The notes under the pieces: model-generated
What the model was told of the DNA's origin: nothing
The model's database searches: none
Seen by the model: only the letters and a program-made list of their open reading frames with translations
Shown here: piece after piece, positions 34,380-43,776 of the stretch
Layout: each line of letters begins with the position of its first letter
Numbering within the stretch: the first letter of the stretch is position 1
Translations under genes and position numbers: made by a program
Assembly (NCBI RefSeq): GCF_014201095.1
Contig: NZ_JACHDN010000001.1
Coordinates: forward strand, 2,170,001-2,234,000
Length of the DNA stretch: 64,000 bases
Origin: Cellulomonas hominis
GTDB lineage: Bacteria > Actinomycetota > Actinomycetes > Actinomycetales > Cellulomonadaceae
Direction of reading: 5' to 3'

Positions 34380-35981
34380 GTGACGTCATCCACACCTCAG
34401 GGCGGCGGGGCCTCCGGGCCCCGCTGCCGGATCGGGGCCCGCGGCGTGAGCCGCTCCTTCGGGCCCGTCCGCGCCAACGTGGACGTCGACCTGGCCGTGG
34501 CGCCGGGCACCGTGCACGCGCTGATCGGCGAGAACGGCGCGGGCAAGAGCACGCTGATGCGGATCCTCTACGGGCTGGACCGGCCCGACGCCGGCAGCGT
34601 GGTGCTCGACGACCAGCCGGTCGTCATGGCCTCGCCGCGCGACGCGATCGCCCGGGGCATCGGGCTCGTCCAGCAGGAGCTCGCGATCATCCCGGAGCTC
34701 ACGCTGCTGGAGAACCTGGTGCTCGGCGACGAGCCGCACCGCGGGCCGGTGATCGACCGGGCCGCCGCACGGCGTCGCGCCGAGGAGCTGGCCCGGGCCG
34801 TGCACGTGGAGGTCGACTGGTCGGCGCGGGCCGCCCACACGTCGATCGCGATCCAGCAGCAGGTGGAGATCCTGCGCCTGCTGCACCGCGGGGCGCGGAC
34901 GCTGATCCTCGACGAGCCGACGGCGGTCCTCGCCCCGGCGCAGGCCGACGAGCTGCTCCGGCTGCTCACCGACCTGGCCGCGCAGGGCCACACCGTGGTG
35001 TTCATCAGCCACAAGCTCGACGAGGTCGTGACGGTGGCGGACGAGATCACGGTGCTGCGCGGGGGCCGCACGGTCGCGCACCACCGCCGCGGCGAGGTCG
35101 ACCGGGCCGGCCTGGCTCGCGCGATCATCGGCGACGGCGAGGTGGCACCCGACCGGACGGAGCCGGGCACCCCCGGTGAGCCCGTGCTCGAGGTGCAGGA
35201 CGTCCGGGCGCGGGACGACCTCGGGGCCCCGCGCCTCGACGGGGTGTCGTTCGCGCTGCGCTCGGGGGAGATCCTCGGCATCGCGGCGGTCGCCGGCAAC
35301 GGCCAGGAGGAGCTCGCCGAGGCGCTGGCCGGCATCCGCGCGACGACCGGCGGCCGGGTCGCCCTGCGCACCGCCGACGGCACCCGCGACCTGACGACGG
35401 CCGGGGTGCGGGAGCGCCGCCGGCACGGCGTCGCGTACATCAGCGCGGACCGCAAGCACGAGGGGCTGTCCGTCAGCACCTCGCTGGAGGACAACGCCAT
35501 CGCCACCCCGCGGCTGGGGGCGCTCAGCCGGTGGGGCGTGCTGCGCCGGGCGGCCGTGCGCGACCGGGTCGAGGCGGTGCTGACCCGGGCGAGCGTCCGG
35601 TACGGCTCCGTGCAGGACCCCGCGTCGAGCCTGTCGGGCGGCAACCAGCAGCGGCTGGTCGTGGGCCGCGAGACCCTCGACCGGCCCCGCGCGGTCATCG
35701 CCAGCCAGCCGACCCGCGGCGTCGACATCCGCGGGATCGGGCACATCCACGAGCTGCTGCGGCGCTCGCGCGACGACGGGGCGGGCATCGTCCTGTTCTC
35801 CGAGGAGATCGACGAGCTGCGCGCCCTCAGCGACCGGGTCCTGGTCCTGCACCGCGGGACGGTGGCGGGCGAGCTGCCCGGCACCGCGAGCCGGGCCGAG
35901 ATCGGCGCGCTGATGGTCGGGAGCGCGCAGGGCAGCCACGACGAGCTCGGTGCACGAGCCGGGACGGAGCAGGACCGATGA
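34380..35981 (+). CDS. ABC transporter ATPase with two nucleotide-binding domains (nucleoside type)
   Basis: 533 aa double ATPase of the RbsA/NupA layout. The first half has a full Walker A (IGENGAGKSTLM) and LILDEPTAVLAPAQADELL. Its signature region (AIQQQVEILRLLHRGART) is degenerate. In the second half the Walker A is replaced by AAVAGNGQEELAEALAG while the signature LSGGNQQRLVVGRE is intact. That asymmetry is normal for this family. It powers uptake with the two permeases encoded next; its stop overlaps the next ATG. Confidence 0.93.
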   Translation: MTSSTPQGGGASGPRCRIGARGVSRSFGPVRANVDVDLAVAPGTVHALIGENGAGKSTLMRILYGLDRPDAGSVVLDDQPVVMASPRDAIARGIGLVQQELAIIPELTLLENLVLGDEPHRGPVIDRAAARRRAEELARAVHVEVDWSARAAHTSIAIQQQVEILRLLHRGARTLILDEPTAVLAPAQADELLRLLTDLAAQGHTVVFISHKLDEVVTVADEITVLRGGRTVAHHRRGEVDRAGLARAIIGDGEVAPDRTEPGTPGEPVLEVQDVRARDDLGAPRLDGVSFALRSGEILGIAAVAGNGQEELAEALAGIRATTGGRVALRTADGTRDLTTAGVRERRRHGVAYISADRKHEGLSVSTSLEDNAIATPRLGALSRWGVLRRAAVRDRVEAVLTRASVRYGSVQDPASSLSGGNQQRLVVGRETLDRPRAVIASQPTRGVDIRGIGHIHELLRRSRDDGAGIVLFSEEIDELRALSDRVLVLHRGTVAGELPGTASRAEIGALMVGSAQGSHDELGARAGTEQDR

Positions 35982-37051
35982 GCGCATCCCCGGACCGCGG
36001 CCGTGCCGCGGCCACGAGCGTGGGCCGGGCGCTCGTCCCGGTGCTGCTGGCCTTCGTGGTCGGCGGGGTCGTCCTGGCCGTGACCGGTCAGGACCCGCTC
36101 CAGATCTACCGGCTGCTGCTGGAGGAGGCGTTCGGCGGCGGATCGCGCATCGACGCGACCCTCGCCGCGGCGACCCCGCTGCTGTTCACCGCCGTCGCCG
36201 CCGCGTTCGCCTACCGGGCCGGGGTGTTCACGATCGGCGCGGAGGGGTCGTTCACGCTGGGCGGGCTGGCCGCGGCGGTCGTCGGCGCGCACGTCGGCTC
36301 GCTGCCGCCGGTCGCGGCCGTCGGGTCCAGCCTGCTGGCCGCCGTCGCGGCGGGTGTGCTGGTCGCCGTCGTGCCGGCCGTGCTGCGGGCCTGGTGGAAG
36401 GTCGACGAGGTCGTGACGACCCTGATGTTCAACTTCATCGTCGCGGGCGTCGCCGGCTGGGCCGTGCAGGCGTTCTTCCAGGAGCGCGGCCAGGCCAACT
36501 CGGCGACCGCGTACGTGTCCGACGCGGCCCGCCTCGAGCCGTTCTTCCCGCCGAACCTCACCAACGCGGGCCTGGTGGTCGCGCTCCTGCTGGTCGTCGC
36601 CTACGCGTTCTGGTTCCGGCGCACCACGCTCGGGTTCGAGTTCCGGGCGGTCGGGGCGACGCCCCGGTTCGCGGTCGCGCAGGGGCTGCGCACCCGGACG
36701 GTGGTCGTCGTGGCCCTGCTCGGGGCCGGGCTGGTCGCCGGGCTCGGCGGCGGCGTGCACGCCCTCGGGATCGTGCACCGCTACACCGGGGGCTTCTCCG
36801 CGAGCTTCGGCTTCACGGGGATCGCGATCGCGCTGCTCGCCCGGTTCAACCCCGTCGGGATGGTCGTCGGCGCGGTGCTCTTCGGGGCGCTGAACGCGGC
36901 CGGCTCCACCATCCAGCTGTTCGTGAACCTGCCCATCCAGCTCGTCGACATCCTCCAGGGCACCGTGATGATCTTCGCCGTCGTGCAGTTCGTGCTCCCC
37001 CGGCTGGCGCTGCGGCGCCGCCCGGCCGCCCCCGAGGCGGTGATCGCGTGA
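35978..37051 (+). CDS. ABC permease, branched-chain/BMP nucleoside type (first)
   Basis: 357 aa membrane protein of the BPD_transp_2 family used by nucleoside importers (NupP/YufP-like). AATPLLFTAVAAAFAYRAGV, FTIGAEGSFTLGGLAAAVVG and RAVGATPRFAVAQGLRTRTV are family blocks. Roughly eight to ten helices are expected. ATGA overlap with the ATPase gene and GTGA overlap with the next permease. Confidence 0.9.
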   Translation: MSASPDRGRAAATSVGRALVPVLLAFVVGGVVLAVTGQDPLQIYRLLLEEAFGGGSRIDATLAAATPLLFTAVAAAFAYRAGVFTIGAEGSFTLGGLAAAVVGAHVGSLPPVAAVGSSLLAAVAAGVLVAVVPAVLRAWWKVDEVVTTLMFNFIVAGVAGWAVQAFFQERGQANSATAYVSDAARLEPFFPPNLTNAGLVVALLLVVAYAFWFRRTTLGFEFRAVGATPRFAVAQGLRTRTVVVVALLGAGLVAGLGGGVHALGIVHRYTGGFSASFGFTGIAIALLARFNPVGMVVGAVLFGALNAAGSTIQLFVNLPIQLVDILQGTVMIFAVVQFVLPRLALRRRPAAPEAVIA

Positions 37052-37950
37052 TCGACCAGATCATCGCCTCCGCACTGACGCTGTCGGTGCCGCTGGTCCT
37101 GGCCGCGCTGGGCGGGGCCGTGCACCGGCAGGCGGGTGTCGTGAACATCGGGCTCGAGGGGCAGATGCTCGTCGGGGCGCTGCTGGCCGCGCTGGTCAGC
37201 GGCGGCACGGGCAGCTGGGAGCTCGGCGTGCTCGCCGGCGCGTGGGCGGGGGCGCTCGCCGGCTGGCTGATGAGCCTGACGATCACCCGGCTGCGCGCGA
37301 ACGAGATCATCGCCGGCCTCGGGTTCAACACCGTCGTGCTCGGCATCATCGGCTACTGGCTCCGGGCGTCGCAGGGCGTGTCCGGCACGCTCCAGGTCGA
37401 GGGCCTCGAGCGGCTGCCGTCGTGGACGATCCCGGGGGTCGCCGACGTCCCGGTGCTCGGCGCGCTCGTGTCGGGCAAGAGCCCGCTGTTCTGGCTGGCG
37501 GTCGTCCTGGTGGGCGCCACGGCCTGGACGCTCGACCGCACCCGCTGGGGGCTGCGCGTGCGCGCGGTGGGCGCGTCCCCGGCCGCCGGGGCGTCGCTCG
37601 GGCTGCGCACCCGCGCGCTGCAGGACTCGGCGGGCACCGTCGCGGGCCTCCTCGCCGGCCTCGGCGGCGCCGCCCTGAGCCTCGGGGCCGTCGGGCTGTT
37701 CAACGAGAACATGACGGCCGGCCGCGGCTTCGTCGCCATGGCGGCGTTCTACTTCGGCCGGGCCCGTCCGCTGCCGACCGCGCTCGCGTGCCTGCTGTTC
37801 GGGACGTTCGACGCGATCCAGGCGCGGCTGCAGATCGGCGGCGGCTACTCGGCGTCGCTGATCCAGACGCTGCCGTACGTGGCGGTCGTGGTCGTGCTCG
37901 CCCTCACCGGGATCCGGTCGAGCCGGCGGGTCGCGAGGGTCGCGGCATGA
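37048..37950 (+). CDS. ABC permease, branched-chain/BMP nucleoside type (second)
   Basis: 300 aa, shorter partner permease (NupQ/YufQ-like). LGGAVHRQAGVVNIGLEGQM, RLRANEIIAGLGFNTVVLGI and RAVGASPAAGASLGLRTRAL are characteristic. RGFVAMAAFYFGRARPLPTA near the C-terminus also fits. The start is GTG overlapping the previous stop, and its own stop overlaps the ATG of the hydrolase gene. The whole stretch is translationally coupled. Confidence 0.9.
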   Translation: MIDQIIASALTLSVPLVLAALGGAVHRQAGVVNIGLEGQMLVGALLAALVSGGTGSWELGVLAGAWAGALAGWLMSLTITRLRANEIIAGLGFNTVVLGIIGYWLRASQGVSGTLQVEGLERLPSWTIPGVADVPVLGALVSGKSPLFWLAVVLVGATAWTLDRTRWGLRVRAVGASPAAGASLGLRTRALQDSAGTVAGLLAGLGGAALSLGAVGLFNENMTAGRGFVAMAAFYFGRARPLPTALACLLFGTFDAIQARLQIGGGYSASLIQTLPYVAVVVVLALTGIRSSRRVARVAA

Positions 37951-38591
37951 CGCACCCGGCCCCCGCGTCCCCGGCCCCCGCGTCCCCGCCCGCCGCGTCC
38001 CCCTCGACCCACCCGGAGGTGCCCGTGCCCGCCGACCGTCCGGTCACCGCCCTCGTCCTGGTGGACGTGATCGCCTCGTTCTTCGACCCCGCCCAGCCCA
38101 ACCACTACCCGGGCGTCGAGCGGGTGCTCGGTCCGATGGCCGCGCTGCTGTCCCGCGCCCGGGAGCGGGGCACGCTGGTGGTGCACGCCGTCGAGCGGCA
38201 CCACCCGGGCCTCGCCGACTTCGAGTTCGGCAAGCTGCCGCTCCACCACCAGGCGGGTGCGCCCGACGCGGCGTACGTCCCCGGGTTCGAGCCGCTCCCG
38301 GGCGGCTACGAGGTGGAGGTCACCAAGCGCCGGTTCTCCGCGTTCTACGCGACCGACCTCGACCTGCTGCTGCGCGAGCAGGGCGTCCGGCGGGTCGTGG
38401 TGGCCGGCGTGAAGACCAACGTGTGCATCCGGGCCACCGCCCAGGACGCGTTCGCCGGCGGGTTCGAGCCGGTCGTGCCGCGCGAGGCGACCAGCTCGAA
38501 CCGCCCCCACCTGGCCGAGGCGAGCCTGGAGGACATCGACCGCTACATGGGCCGGGTCGTCGACCTGGCCACCGCGCTGGAGCTGCTGTGA
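37947..38591 (+). CDS. Isochorismatase-fold cysteine hydrolase
   Basis: 214 aa. After a low-complexity Pro/Ala/Ser N-terminus of about 33 residues, the fold begins at TALVLVDVIASFFDP (catalytic Asp40). EVTKRRFSAFYATDLDLLLR carries the catalytic Lys, and VVAGVKTNVCIRATAQDAFA the nucleophile Cys. The family includes nicotinamidase and other amidohydrolases acting on C-N bonds. In this operon a base-derived amide such as nicotinamide is a reasonable guess, because the phosphorylase encoded downstream would release a free base. The reaction is not proven. ATGA overlap upstream, GTGA overlap downstream. Confidence 0.83.
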   Translation: MTHPAPASPAPASPPAASPSTHPEVPVPADRPVTALVLVDVIASFFDPAQPNHYPGVERVLGPMAALLSRARERGTLVVHAVERHHPGLADFEFGKLPLHHQAGAPDAAYVPGFEPLPGGYEVEVTKRRFSAFYATDLDLLLREQGVRRVVVAGVKTNVCIRATAQDAFAGGFEPVVPREATSSNRPHLAEASLEDIDRYMGRVVDLATALELL

Positions 38592-39508
38592 CGCGCGTGG
38601 TCGTGGTCGGCTACGCCAGCCTGGACCACGCGATGCAGCTCGGGACGTTCCACGGCCCGGACGCCACCAGCATCGTCACCGGCCGGCTGAGCGAGGAGTG
38701 GCCGCGCCCCGGCGGGATCGCGCACCACGTCCGGGCGCTGCACGCGTCCGGGGCGCGGGCCGACGTGCAGCCGGTGAGCTGGGTCGGGCCGGACGCGGGC
38801 GGTGCGGGCTGGGTCCGCGCGCTGACGGACGCGGGCGCGGGGTCGGCGGGCGTGCGCGCCTGCGGCACCCGGACGCCGTCCTCGTACCTCATGTACACGG
38901 GCGACGGCGGCGCCGTGTGCGTCTTCGACCCGGCCGACTGCCACCACGACGACGGCGCGCTGACCGCGGCCCAGCGGGACGTGGTCCGGACCGCCGACTG
39001 GTGCGTGCTGGCCGTCGCGCCGCAGCGGGCCACCCGGGACGTCCTCGCCCTGCTGCCGGCGCACGCCCGGGTGGTGTGGGCCGTCAAGCACGACGCCGCG
39101 GCCTACCCGCCCGACCTGGTCGCGGAGCTGCTGGGGCGCGCCGACGTCGTCAGCCTGTCCGCCGGGGAGCGCGGGTTCCTCGACCTGCCCGGCGTGCCGG
39201 TGCACGACCGGGTGCGCCCCGGCGCGCTGGTGGTCGAGACCCGCGGCGCCGCCGGCGTGCACGCCCGGCTCGGCACCGCCGAGCTCGACGTCGCCGTCCG
39301 TCCCGTGGACGCGGTCGACACCACCGGTGCCGGCGACACCTTCGTCGCGACCCTCGTGGCCGGGCTGCTCGACGCGCCCGCGCCCCTCACGCCCGCCGCG
39401 GCGGGCCCGGCGCTCGCCGCCGCCGCCGCTGCAGCCACCGACCTGATCGCCTCGCGCGGCGACCGGCGCCCCACGCCGGCGGCGCGCCCCGCACCCATCA
39501 AGGAGTAG
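38588..39508 (+). CDS. PfkB family carbohydrate/nucleoside kinase
   Basis: 306 aa. VVVVGYASLDHAMQLGTF at the N-terminus, WPRPGGIAHHVRALHASGAR for the substrate region, VDAVDTTGAGDTFVATLVAG for the catalytic and anion-hole motif. It differs from the fructokinase at 23,650 and has the compact form of ribokinase/nucleoside-kinase-like members. Substrate unknown: sugar, sugar-1-phosphate or nucleoside are all possible in this context. Coupled to the hydrolase gene by GTGA. Confidence 0.85.
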   Translation: MTRVVVVGYASLDHAMQLGTFHGPDATSIVTGRLSEEWPRPGGIAHHVRALHASGARADVQPVSWVGPDAGGAGWVRALTDAGAGSAGVRACGTRTPSSYLMYTGDGGAVCVFDPADCHHDDGALTAAQRDVVRTADWCVLAVAPQRATRDVLALLPAHARVVWAVKHDAAAYPPDLVAELLGRADVVSLSAGERGFLDLPGVPVHDRVRPGALVVETRGAAGVHARLGTAELDVAVRPVDAVDTTGAGDTFVATLVAGLLDAPAPLTPAAAGPALAAAAAAATDLIASRGDRRPTPAARPAPIKE

Positions 39509-39513
39509 TCACT

Positions 39514-40248
39514 GTGTCGACAACGAACGCCTGGTACCTGCGCTGCGGCAGACAGGACGTCGCCGAGCGGGCGGTGCTCGTCGGCGACCGCGGCCGGGTG
39601 GCCATCGCGGCCGAGCTCATGCAGGACGTCCACGTCCTCGGCGAGGACCGCGGCCTGACCACCGCCACCGGCACGTACCGGGGGACGCGGCTGACCGTCA
39701 GCGCCTTCGGGATGGGCGCGCCCATCGCCGCCGTGGTGATGCACGAGCTCGCCGACCTGGGCGTCCGGGAGTTCCTGCGCCTCGGCACCGTGATGACCGT
39801 CGGGGACACCCGGCTGGGGGAGCTCGTCGTCGCGCACGGGGCCGTGCGCGGCGAGTCCACCTCGGCCTCCTACCTGCCCCTGGAGTTCCCGGCCGTGCCC
39901 GACCTGCCGCTCACCGCCCGCGTGGAGGCCGCCGCCCGCTCCGGGTCCCGCCCGGTGCGCACCGGGATCTACGGCACGTTCGACGGCTTCTACACCCAGA
40001 TGACCGACTCCGAGCCCGCCGTCACGTCCGTCCGCCGGGGCCGCGACGACCTCGCCCGGCGGGGCGTCGTCGCCACGGACATGGAGACCAGCGCGCTGTT
40101 CGTGGTGGCGCGGGCCCTCGGGGTCGCCGCCGCGTCGCTGTGCCTGGCCTCCGTGGACGGGGCCGACCAGCGCCGGATGGAGGGCACCGACCGCACCGAC
40201 GCCGAGGCCGACCTGCTGCGCGTCGGGTTCGACGCGCTCGCGGCCTGA
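39514..40248 (+). CDS. Nucleoside phosphorylase (PNP/UDP family 1)
   Basis: 244 aa. RAVLVGDRGRVAIAAELMQD, YRGTRLTVSAFGMGAPIAAV, LRLGTVMTVGDTRLGELVVA, and the ribose-binding block VVATDMETSALFVVARALGV define the uridine/purine nucleoside phosphorylase fold. The reaction would be nucleoside plus phosphate to free base plus (deoxy)ribose-1-phosphate. AAGGAG lies before the GTG start at 39514. It links the nucleoside importer encoded upstream to the sugar-modifying enzymes encoded downstream. Base specificity cannot be read from the sequence with confidence. Confidence 0.87.
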   Translation: MSTTNAWYLRCGRQDVAERAVLVGDRGRVAIAAELMQDVHVLGEDRGLTTATGTYRGTRLTVSAFGMGAPIAAVVMHELADLGVREFLRLGTVMTVGDTRLGELVVAHGAVRGESTSASYLPLEFPAVPDLPLTARVEAAARSGSRPVRTGIYGTFDGFYTQMTDSEPAVTSVRRGRDDLARRGVVATDMETSALFVVARALGVAAASLCLASVDGADQRRMEGTDRTDAEADLLRVGFDALAA

Positions 40249-40285
40249 GCCCCCGCAGCCACCGACCCCATCGAGAGGAACCACC

Positions 40286-41140
40286 ATGTCCGAGCAGAAG
40301 CCCGTCCAGGTCACCTACCTGGACGACCTGATCGCCAAGATCGCCTGGGTGCGCGACACCCAGTCCGACGCCATCGCCGCGGCCGGCCGGGTCTGCGCCG
40401 ACGCCATCGCCGGGGACGGCCTGGTGTTCACCTTCGGCACCGGGCACGGCGGCTTCGCCGCGCTCGAGTCGTTCCCGCGCACCGGTGGCGTCACCGGCTT
40501 CCGGCCGATCGTCGAGAGCTCGATCGCCCTCATGCACCACGTGCTGGGGGACCAGGGCACCGCCCAGTACCGCTTCCTGCACACCCGCGAGGGCTACGGT
40601 CGGGCGATCCTGCGCTCGCACCAGATCAAGGACGGCGACGCGCTGATCCTGTTCTCGCACTCCGGGATCAACGCCGTCATCCTCGACATGGCGGTGGAGT
40701 TCCAGGAGCGCGGGCTCAAGGTCGTCGCCGTGACGTCCGTGCCCCACTCGTCCCAGGTCGCCTCCCGGCACTCCTGCGGCAAGCGGCTGTACGAGATCGC
40801 GGACGTCGTGATCGACACCGGCATCCCCCTCGAGGACGCCTCCCAGCACATCGACGGCCTGGAGTACCCGGTCGGGCCGACCTCGACCTCCGTCGCCGTC
40901 GCGATGACCCACGCCATCAACGCGGCCACCGCCGCCGACCTGGTCGCCCGCGGCGTCCAGCCGATGATCATGGTGAACACCAACTCGAACCGCACGACCG
41001 AGGCGCACCAGCAGAACGACCGCAACTACGCCGAGCTGTGGCGCCGCCTGCGGTCGCGGGACTTCTCCGCGCCGCCGGTCACGGCGGGCACGGTGACGCC
41101 GGGTGCGGCGCCGGCCCCGGCAGCGGCGGGGGCCGAGTGA
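40286..41140 (+). CDS. SIS-domain sugar isomerase (UPF0309-like)
   Basis: 284 aa. The phosphosugar-binding SIS fold is seen in GDGLVFTFGTGHGGFAALES, ILFSHSGINAVILDMAVEFQ, LKVVAVTSVPHSSQVASRHS and VGPTSTSVAVAMTHAINAAT. These match sugar isomerase domain proteins of the UPF0309 type. A role in converting the phosphorylated pentose released by the phosphorylase/kinase pair is the natural inference. GAGAGGA precedes the ATG. The stop overlaps the GTG of the aldehyde dehydrogenase gene. Confidence 0.83.
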   Translation: MSEQKPVQVTYLDDLIAKIAWVRDTQSDAIAAAGRVCADAIAGDGLVFTFGTGHGGFAALESFPRTGGVTGFRPIVESSIALMHHVLGDQGTAQYRFLHTREGYGRAILRSHQIKDGDALILFSHSGINAVILDMAVEFQERGLKVVAVTSVPHSSQVASRHSCGKRLYEIADVVIDTGIPLEDASQHIDGLEYPVGPTSTSVAVAMTHAINAATAADLVARGVQPMIMVNTNSNRTTEAHQQNDRNYAELWRRLRSRDFSAPPVTAGTVTPGAAPAPAAAGAE

Positions 41141-42606
41141 GCCCGCGGCGCGACCGCCTGCTGTACCTCGACGGCGGGTGGCGGCCGTCGCGGGGCGGCG
41201 GGACCGTCGAGGTGCGCGACCCCGCCACGGGTGCGGTCGTCGGGAGCACGCCCGTGGCGACGGCCGCGGACGTCGGGGCGGCCGTCGACGCGGCGGCCCG
41301 CGCGTTCCCGGGCTGGGCGCGCACCGGGGCGCAGGAGCGCGGCGCCCTGCTGCGGCGCGCGGCCGACCTCGTCGACGAGCGGATCGACGACATCGCCGAC
41401 GCCCTCACCCGGGAGCAGGGCAAGCCCCTGCCGGACTCCGTCAAGGAGATCGCGTACTGCGCGACCGTGCTGCGGTACTACGCGGAGGAGGGCCCGCGCC
41501 TCGGCGGCACCCTGCGCCCGAGCGCGCGGGCGGACATCCGCTCGATCGTGACCCACGAGCCGCTCGGCGTCGTCGGCGCCATCGTGCCCTGGAACTACCC
41601 GGTGGACCTGTACGCGTGGAAGATCGGGCCGGCCCTCGCGGCGGGCAACACCGTCGTGGTCAAGCCGCCCGTGGAGACCCCGCTGGCCGTCGGCCTGCTC
41701 GTCCAGTGCCTGCACGACGCCGGGTTCCCCGCGGGCGTCGTCGCCGACCTGCCCGGCGCCGTCGAGGCCGGGCAGGCGCTGGCCGCGCACCCGGACGTCG
41801 CGATGATCACCGCCACCGCGTCCACCCGCACCGGCCAGGCGCTGATGCGCACCGCCGCCGACACCATGAAGCGGCTGTCCCTGGAGCTCGGCGGTCAGTG
41901 CCCGTTCGTGGTCCTCGACGACGCGGACGTGGCGGAGGCGGCGGCCGCGGCGGCGCGGCGGTCGTTCTCCAACACCGGCCAGATCTGCATCGCGGTCAAC
42001 CGGGTGCTGGTGGCGGACGCGGTGGCCGACGACTTCGTCGCCGCCCTCGCCGAGCACGCCCGGGCGATCACGCTGGGCCACGGCGTCGAGGCGGGCGTCA
42101 CCAGCGGTCCCGCCACCACCCCCGGCGTGGTCGACAAGACCCACGAGCACGTCGCGGACGCCGTGTCGCGCGGGGCGCGCACCGTGACCGGCGGGGGACC
42201 GGTGGACCTGGCCGGGCTCGTCCCCGGGGCGTTCTTCGCCCCGACGGTGCTCGACCACGTCCCCGCCGACGCGCTCGCCATGACCGAGGAGACGTTCGGC
42301 CCCGCGGTCGCGGTGCACCGGGTCCGCGGCGGCGACGACGAGTCCGTGCGGCTCGCGAACGCCACCCCGTACGGGCTCGCCGCCTACGTCTTCGGGGGCG
42401 ACCTCGACCGGGCCTGGGGCGTCGCCGAGCGGCTGCACGCGGGCGGGGTCGGGGTGAACATCAACGACATCACCGAGCTGCAGGCGCCGTTCGGCGGCTG
42501 GAAGATGTCCGGCTTCGGCCGGGAGCTCGGCACCGAGGGCCTGCTCGGCTTCACGCAGCCGCGCCACCTGCGGCTGCGCCGGCGGTCGCCGGGGAGCGCC
42601 GCCTGA
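41137..42606 (+). CDS. Aldehyde dehydrogenase, NAD(P)-dependent
   Basis: 489 aa. VGAIVPWNYPVDLYAWKIGP (cofactor side), KRLSLELGGQCPFVV (general-base Glu) and FSNTGQICIAVNRVLVADAV (nucleophile Cys) are the ALDH family blocks. EETFGPAVAVHRVRGGDDES and the C-terminal GGWKMSGFGRELGTEGLLGF also fit. The product would be a carboxylic acid from an aldehyde made in the pathway. The GTG start overlaps the SIS gene stop, and the stop shares one base with the ATG of the alcohol dehydrogenase gene. Confidence 0.92.
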   Translation: MSPRRDRLLYLDGGWRPSRGGGTVEVRDPATGAVVGSTPVATAADVGAAVDAAARAFPGWARTGAQERGALLRRAADLVDERIDDIADALTREQGKPLPDSVKEIAYCATVLRYYAEEGPRLGGTLRPSARADIRSIVTHEPLGVVGAIVPWNYPVDLYAWKIGPALAAGNTVVVKPPVETPLAVGLLVQCLHDAGFPAGVVADLPGAVEAGQALAAHPDVAMITATASTRTGQALMRTAADTMKRLSLELGGQCPFVVLDDADVAEAAAAAARRSFSNTGQICIAVNRVLVADAVADDFVAALAEHARAITLGHGVEAGVTSGPATTPGVVDKTHEHVADAVSRGARTVTGGGPVDLAGLVPGAFFAPTVLDHVPADALAMTEETFGPAVAVHRVRGGDDESVRLANATPYGLAAYVFGGDLDRAWGVAERLHAGGVGVNINDITELQAPFGGWKMSGFGRELGTEGLLGFTQPRHLRLRRRSPGSAA

Positions 42607-43649
42607 TGCGGGCGGCCGTGTTCGACGGGCCGGGCCGGATCGTGGTCGTCGACCGGCCCGACCCGGTGGTGGCCGAGCCGACCGACGCCGTCGTCCGGGT
42701 CACCGCGACCTGCGTCTGCGGGTCCGACCTCTGGTACTACCGCGGTCAGTCGCCCCGTGAGCACGGCCAGACGATCGGCCACGAGTTCGTCGGCGTGGTC
42801 GAGGAGGTCGGGGCCGCCGTGCGCCACCTGCGGCCCGGCACCCAGGTCGTCGCGCCGTTCCGGTGGAACGACGGCGACTGCCCGCACTGCACGCGCGGCG
42901 CGCCCGTCGCGTGCCGGCGCGGCGGCATCTGGGGGCAACCGGGGGCCGACGGCGGGCAGGGCGAGGCCGTCCGGGTGCCGTTCGCCGACGCCACCCTCGT
43001 GCCCGTCCCCGACGGCGCGGCGCCACCCGAGCTGCTGCCGTCGCTGCTCGCGCTGAGCGACGTCATGGGGACCGGGCACCACGCGGCCGTGACCGCCGGG
43101 GTCCGGCCCGGCTCGACCGTCGCGGTCGTCGGCGACGGGGCGGTCGGGCTGTGCGGGGTGCTGGCCGCCCGCCGGCTCGGCGCCGAGCGCGTCGTCGCCT
43201 GCAGCCGGCACCCCGGCCGGCAGGCGCTGGCCCGCCGGGTGGGCGCGACGGACGTGGTGGCCGGGCGGGGCGACGAGGCCGTGGCCGAGCTGCTCGACCT
43301 CACCGACGGCGTCGGCGTCGACCACGTGCTCGAGTGCGTCGGGACGGGGGAGTCCATGCGCACGGCGCTGGCCGCCGTCCGGCCCTACGGCGGCGTCGGG
43401 TACGTCGGGCTGCCGCACGGCGTCGAGCTCCCCGTCGGCACGCTGTTCGGCCGCGGGCTCACCGTCGGCGGCGGCATCGCGCCGGCCCGCCGGTACCTGC
43501 CCGAGCTGCTGGCCGACGTGCTCGACGGCACGATCGAGCCCGGGGTGGTCTTCGACCACCGGGTCGGGCTGGAGCAGATCGCGGACGGCTACCGGGCGAT
43601 GGACGAGCGGCGGTCGGTCAAGACCCTGTGCCTGGTCGAGCACACCTAG
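42606..43649 (+). CDS. Zinc-dependent medium-chain alcohol dehydrogenase
   Basis: 347 aa MDR dehydrogenase. Catalytic zinc site: TCVCGSDLWYYRG and GHEFVG. The structural-zinc lobe is seen as DCPHCTRGAPVAC, with three cysteines rather than four. Rossmann motif VAVVGDGAVGLCGVLAARRL. Expected to oxidise a polyol or sugar alcohol with NAD(P). Last gene of the operon that starts at the GntR gene; no hairpin of note follows. With the aldehyde dehydrogenase it suggests an oxidative branch for the imported compound. Confidence 0.9.
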   Translation: MRAAVFDGPGRIVVVDRPDPVVAEPTDAVVRVTATCVCGSDLWYYRGQSPREHGQTIGHEFVGVVEEVGAAVRHLRPGTQVVAPFRWNDGDCPHCTRGAPVACRRGGIWGQPGADGGQGEAVRVPFADATLVPVPDGAAPPELLPSLLALSDVMGTGHHAAVTAGVRPGSTVAVVGDGAVGLCGVLAARRLGAERVVACSRHPGRQALARRVGATDVVAGRGDEAVAELLDLTDGVGVDHVLECVGTGESMRTALAAVRPYGGVGYVGLPHGVELPVGTLFGRGLTVGGGIAPARRYLPELLADVLDGTIEPGVVFDHRVGLEQIADGYRAMDERRSVKTLCLVEHT

Positions 43650-43776
43650 GCCCCGACCGGCTCGCGGGCGGTCGCCCTGGTCCACCGGAGCACGCCCGCG
43701 CGGACCCACGACCGGCGCGCACCGCCGTGCGTCTGCCACGCTGGTGCCCTCGACGATCACGGGGGTGGGTGGCTCG

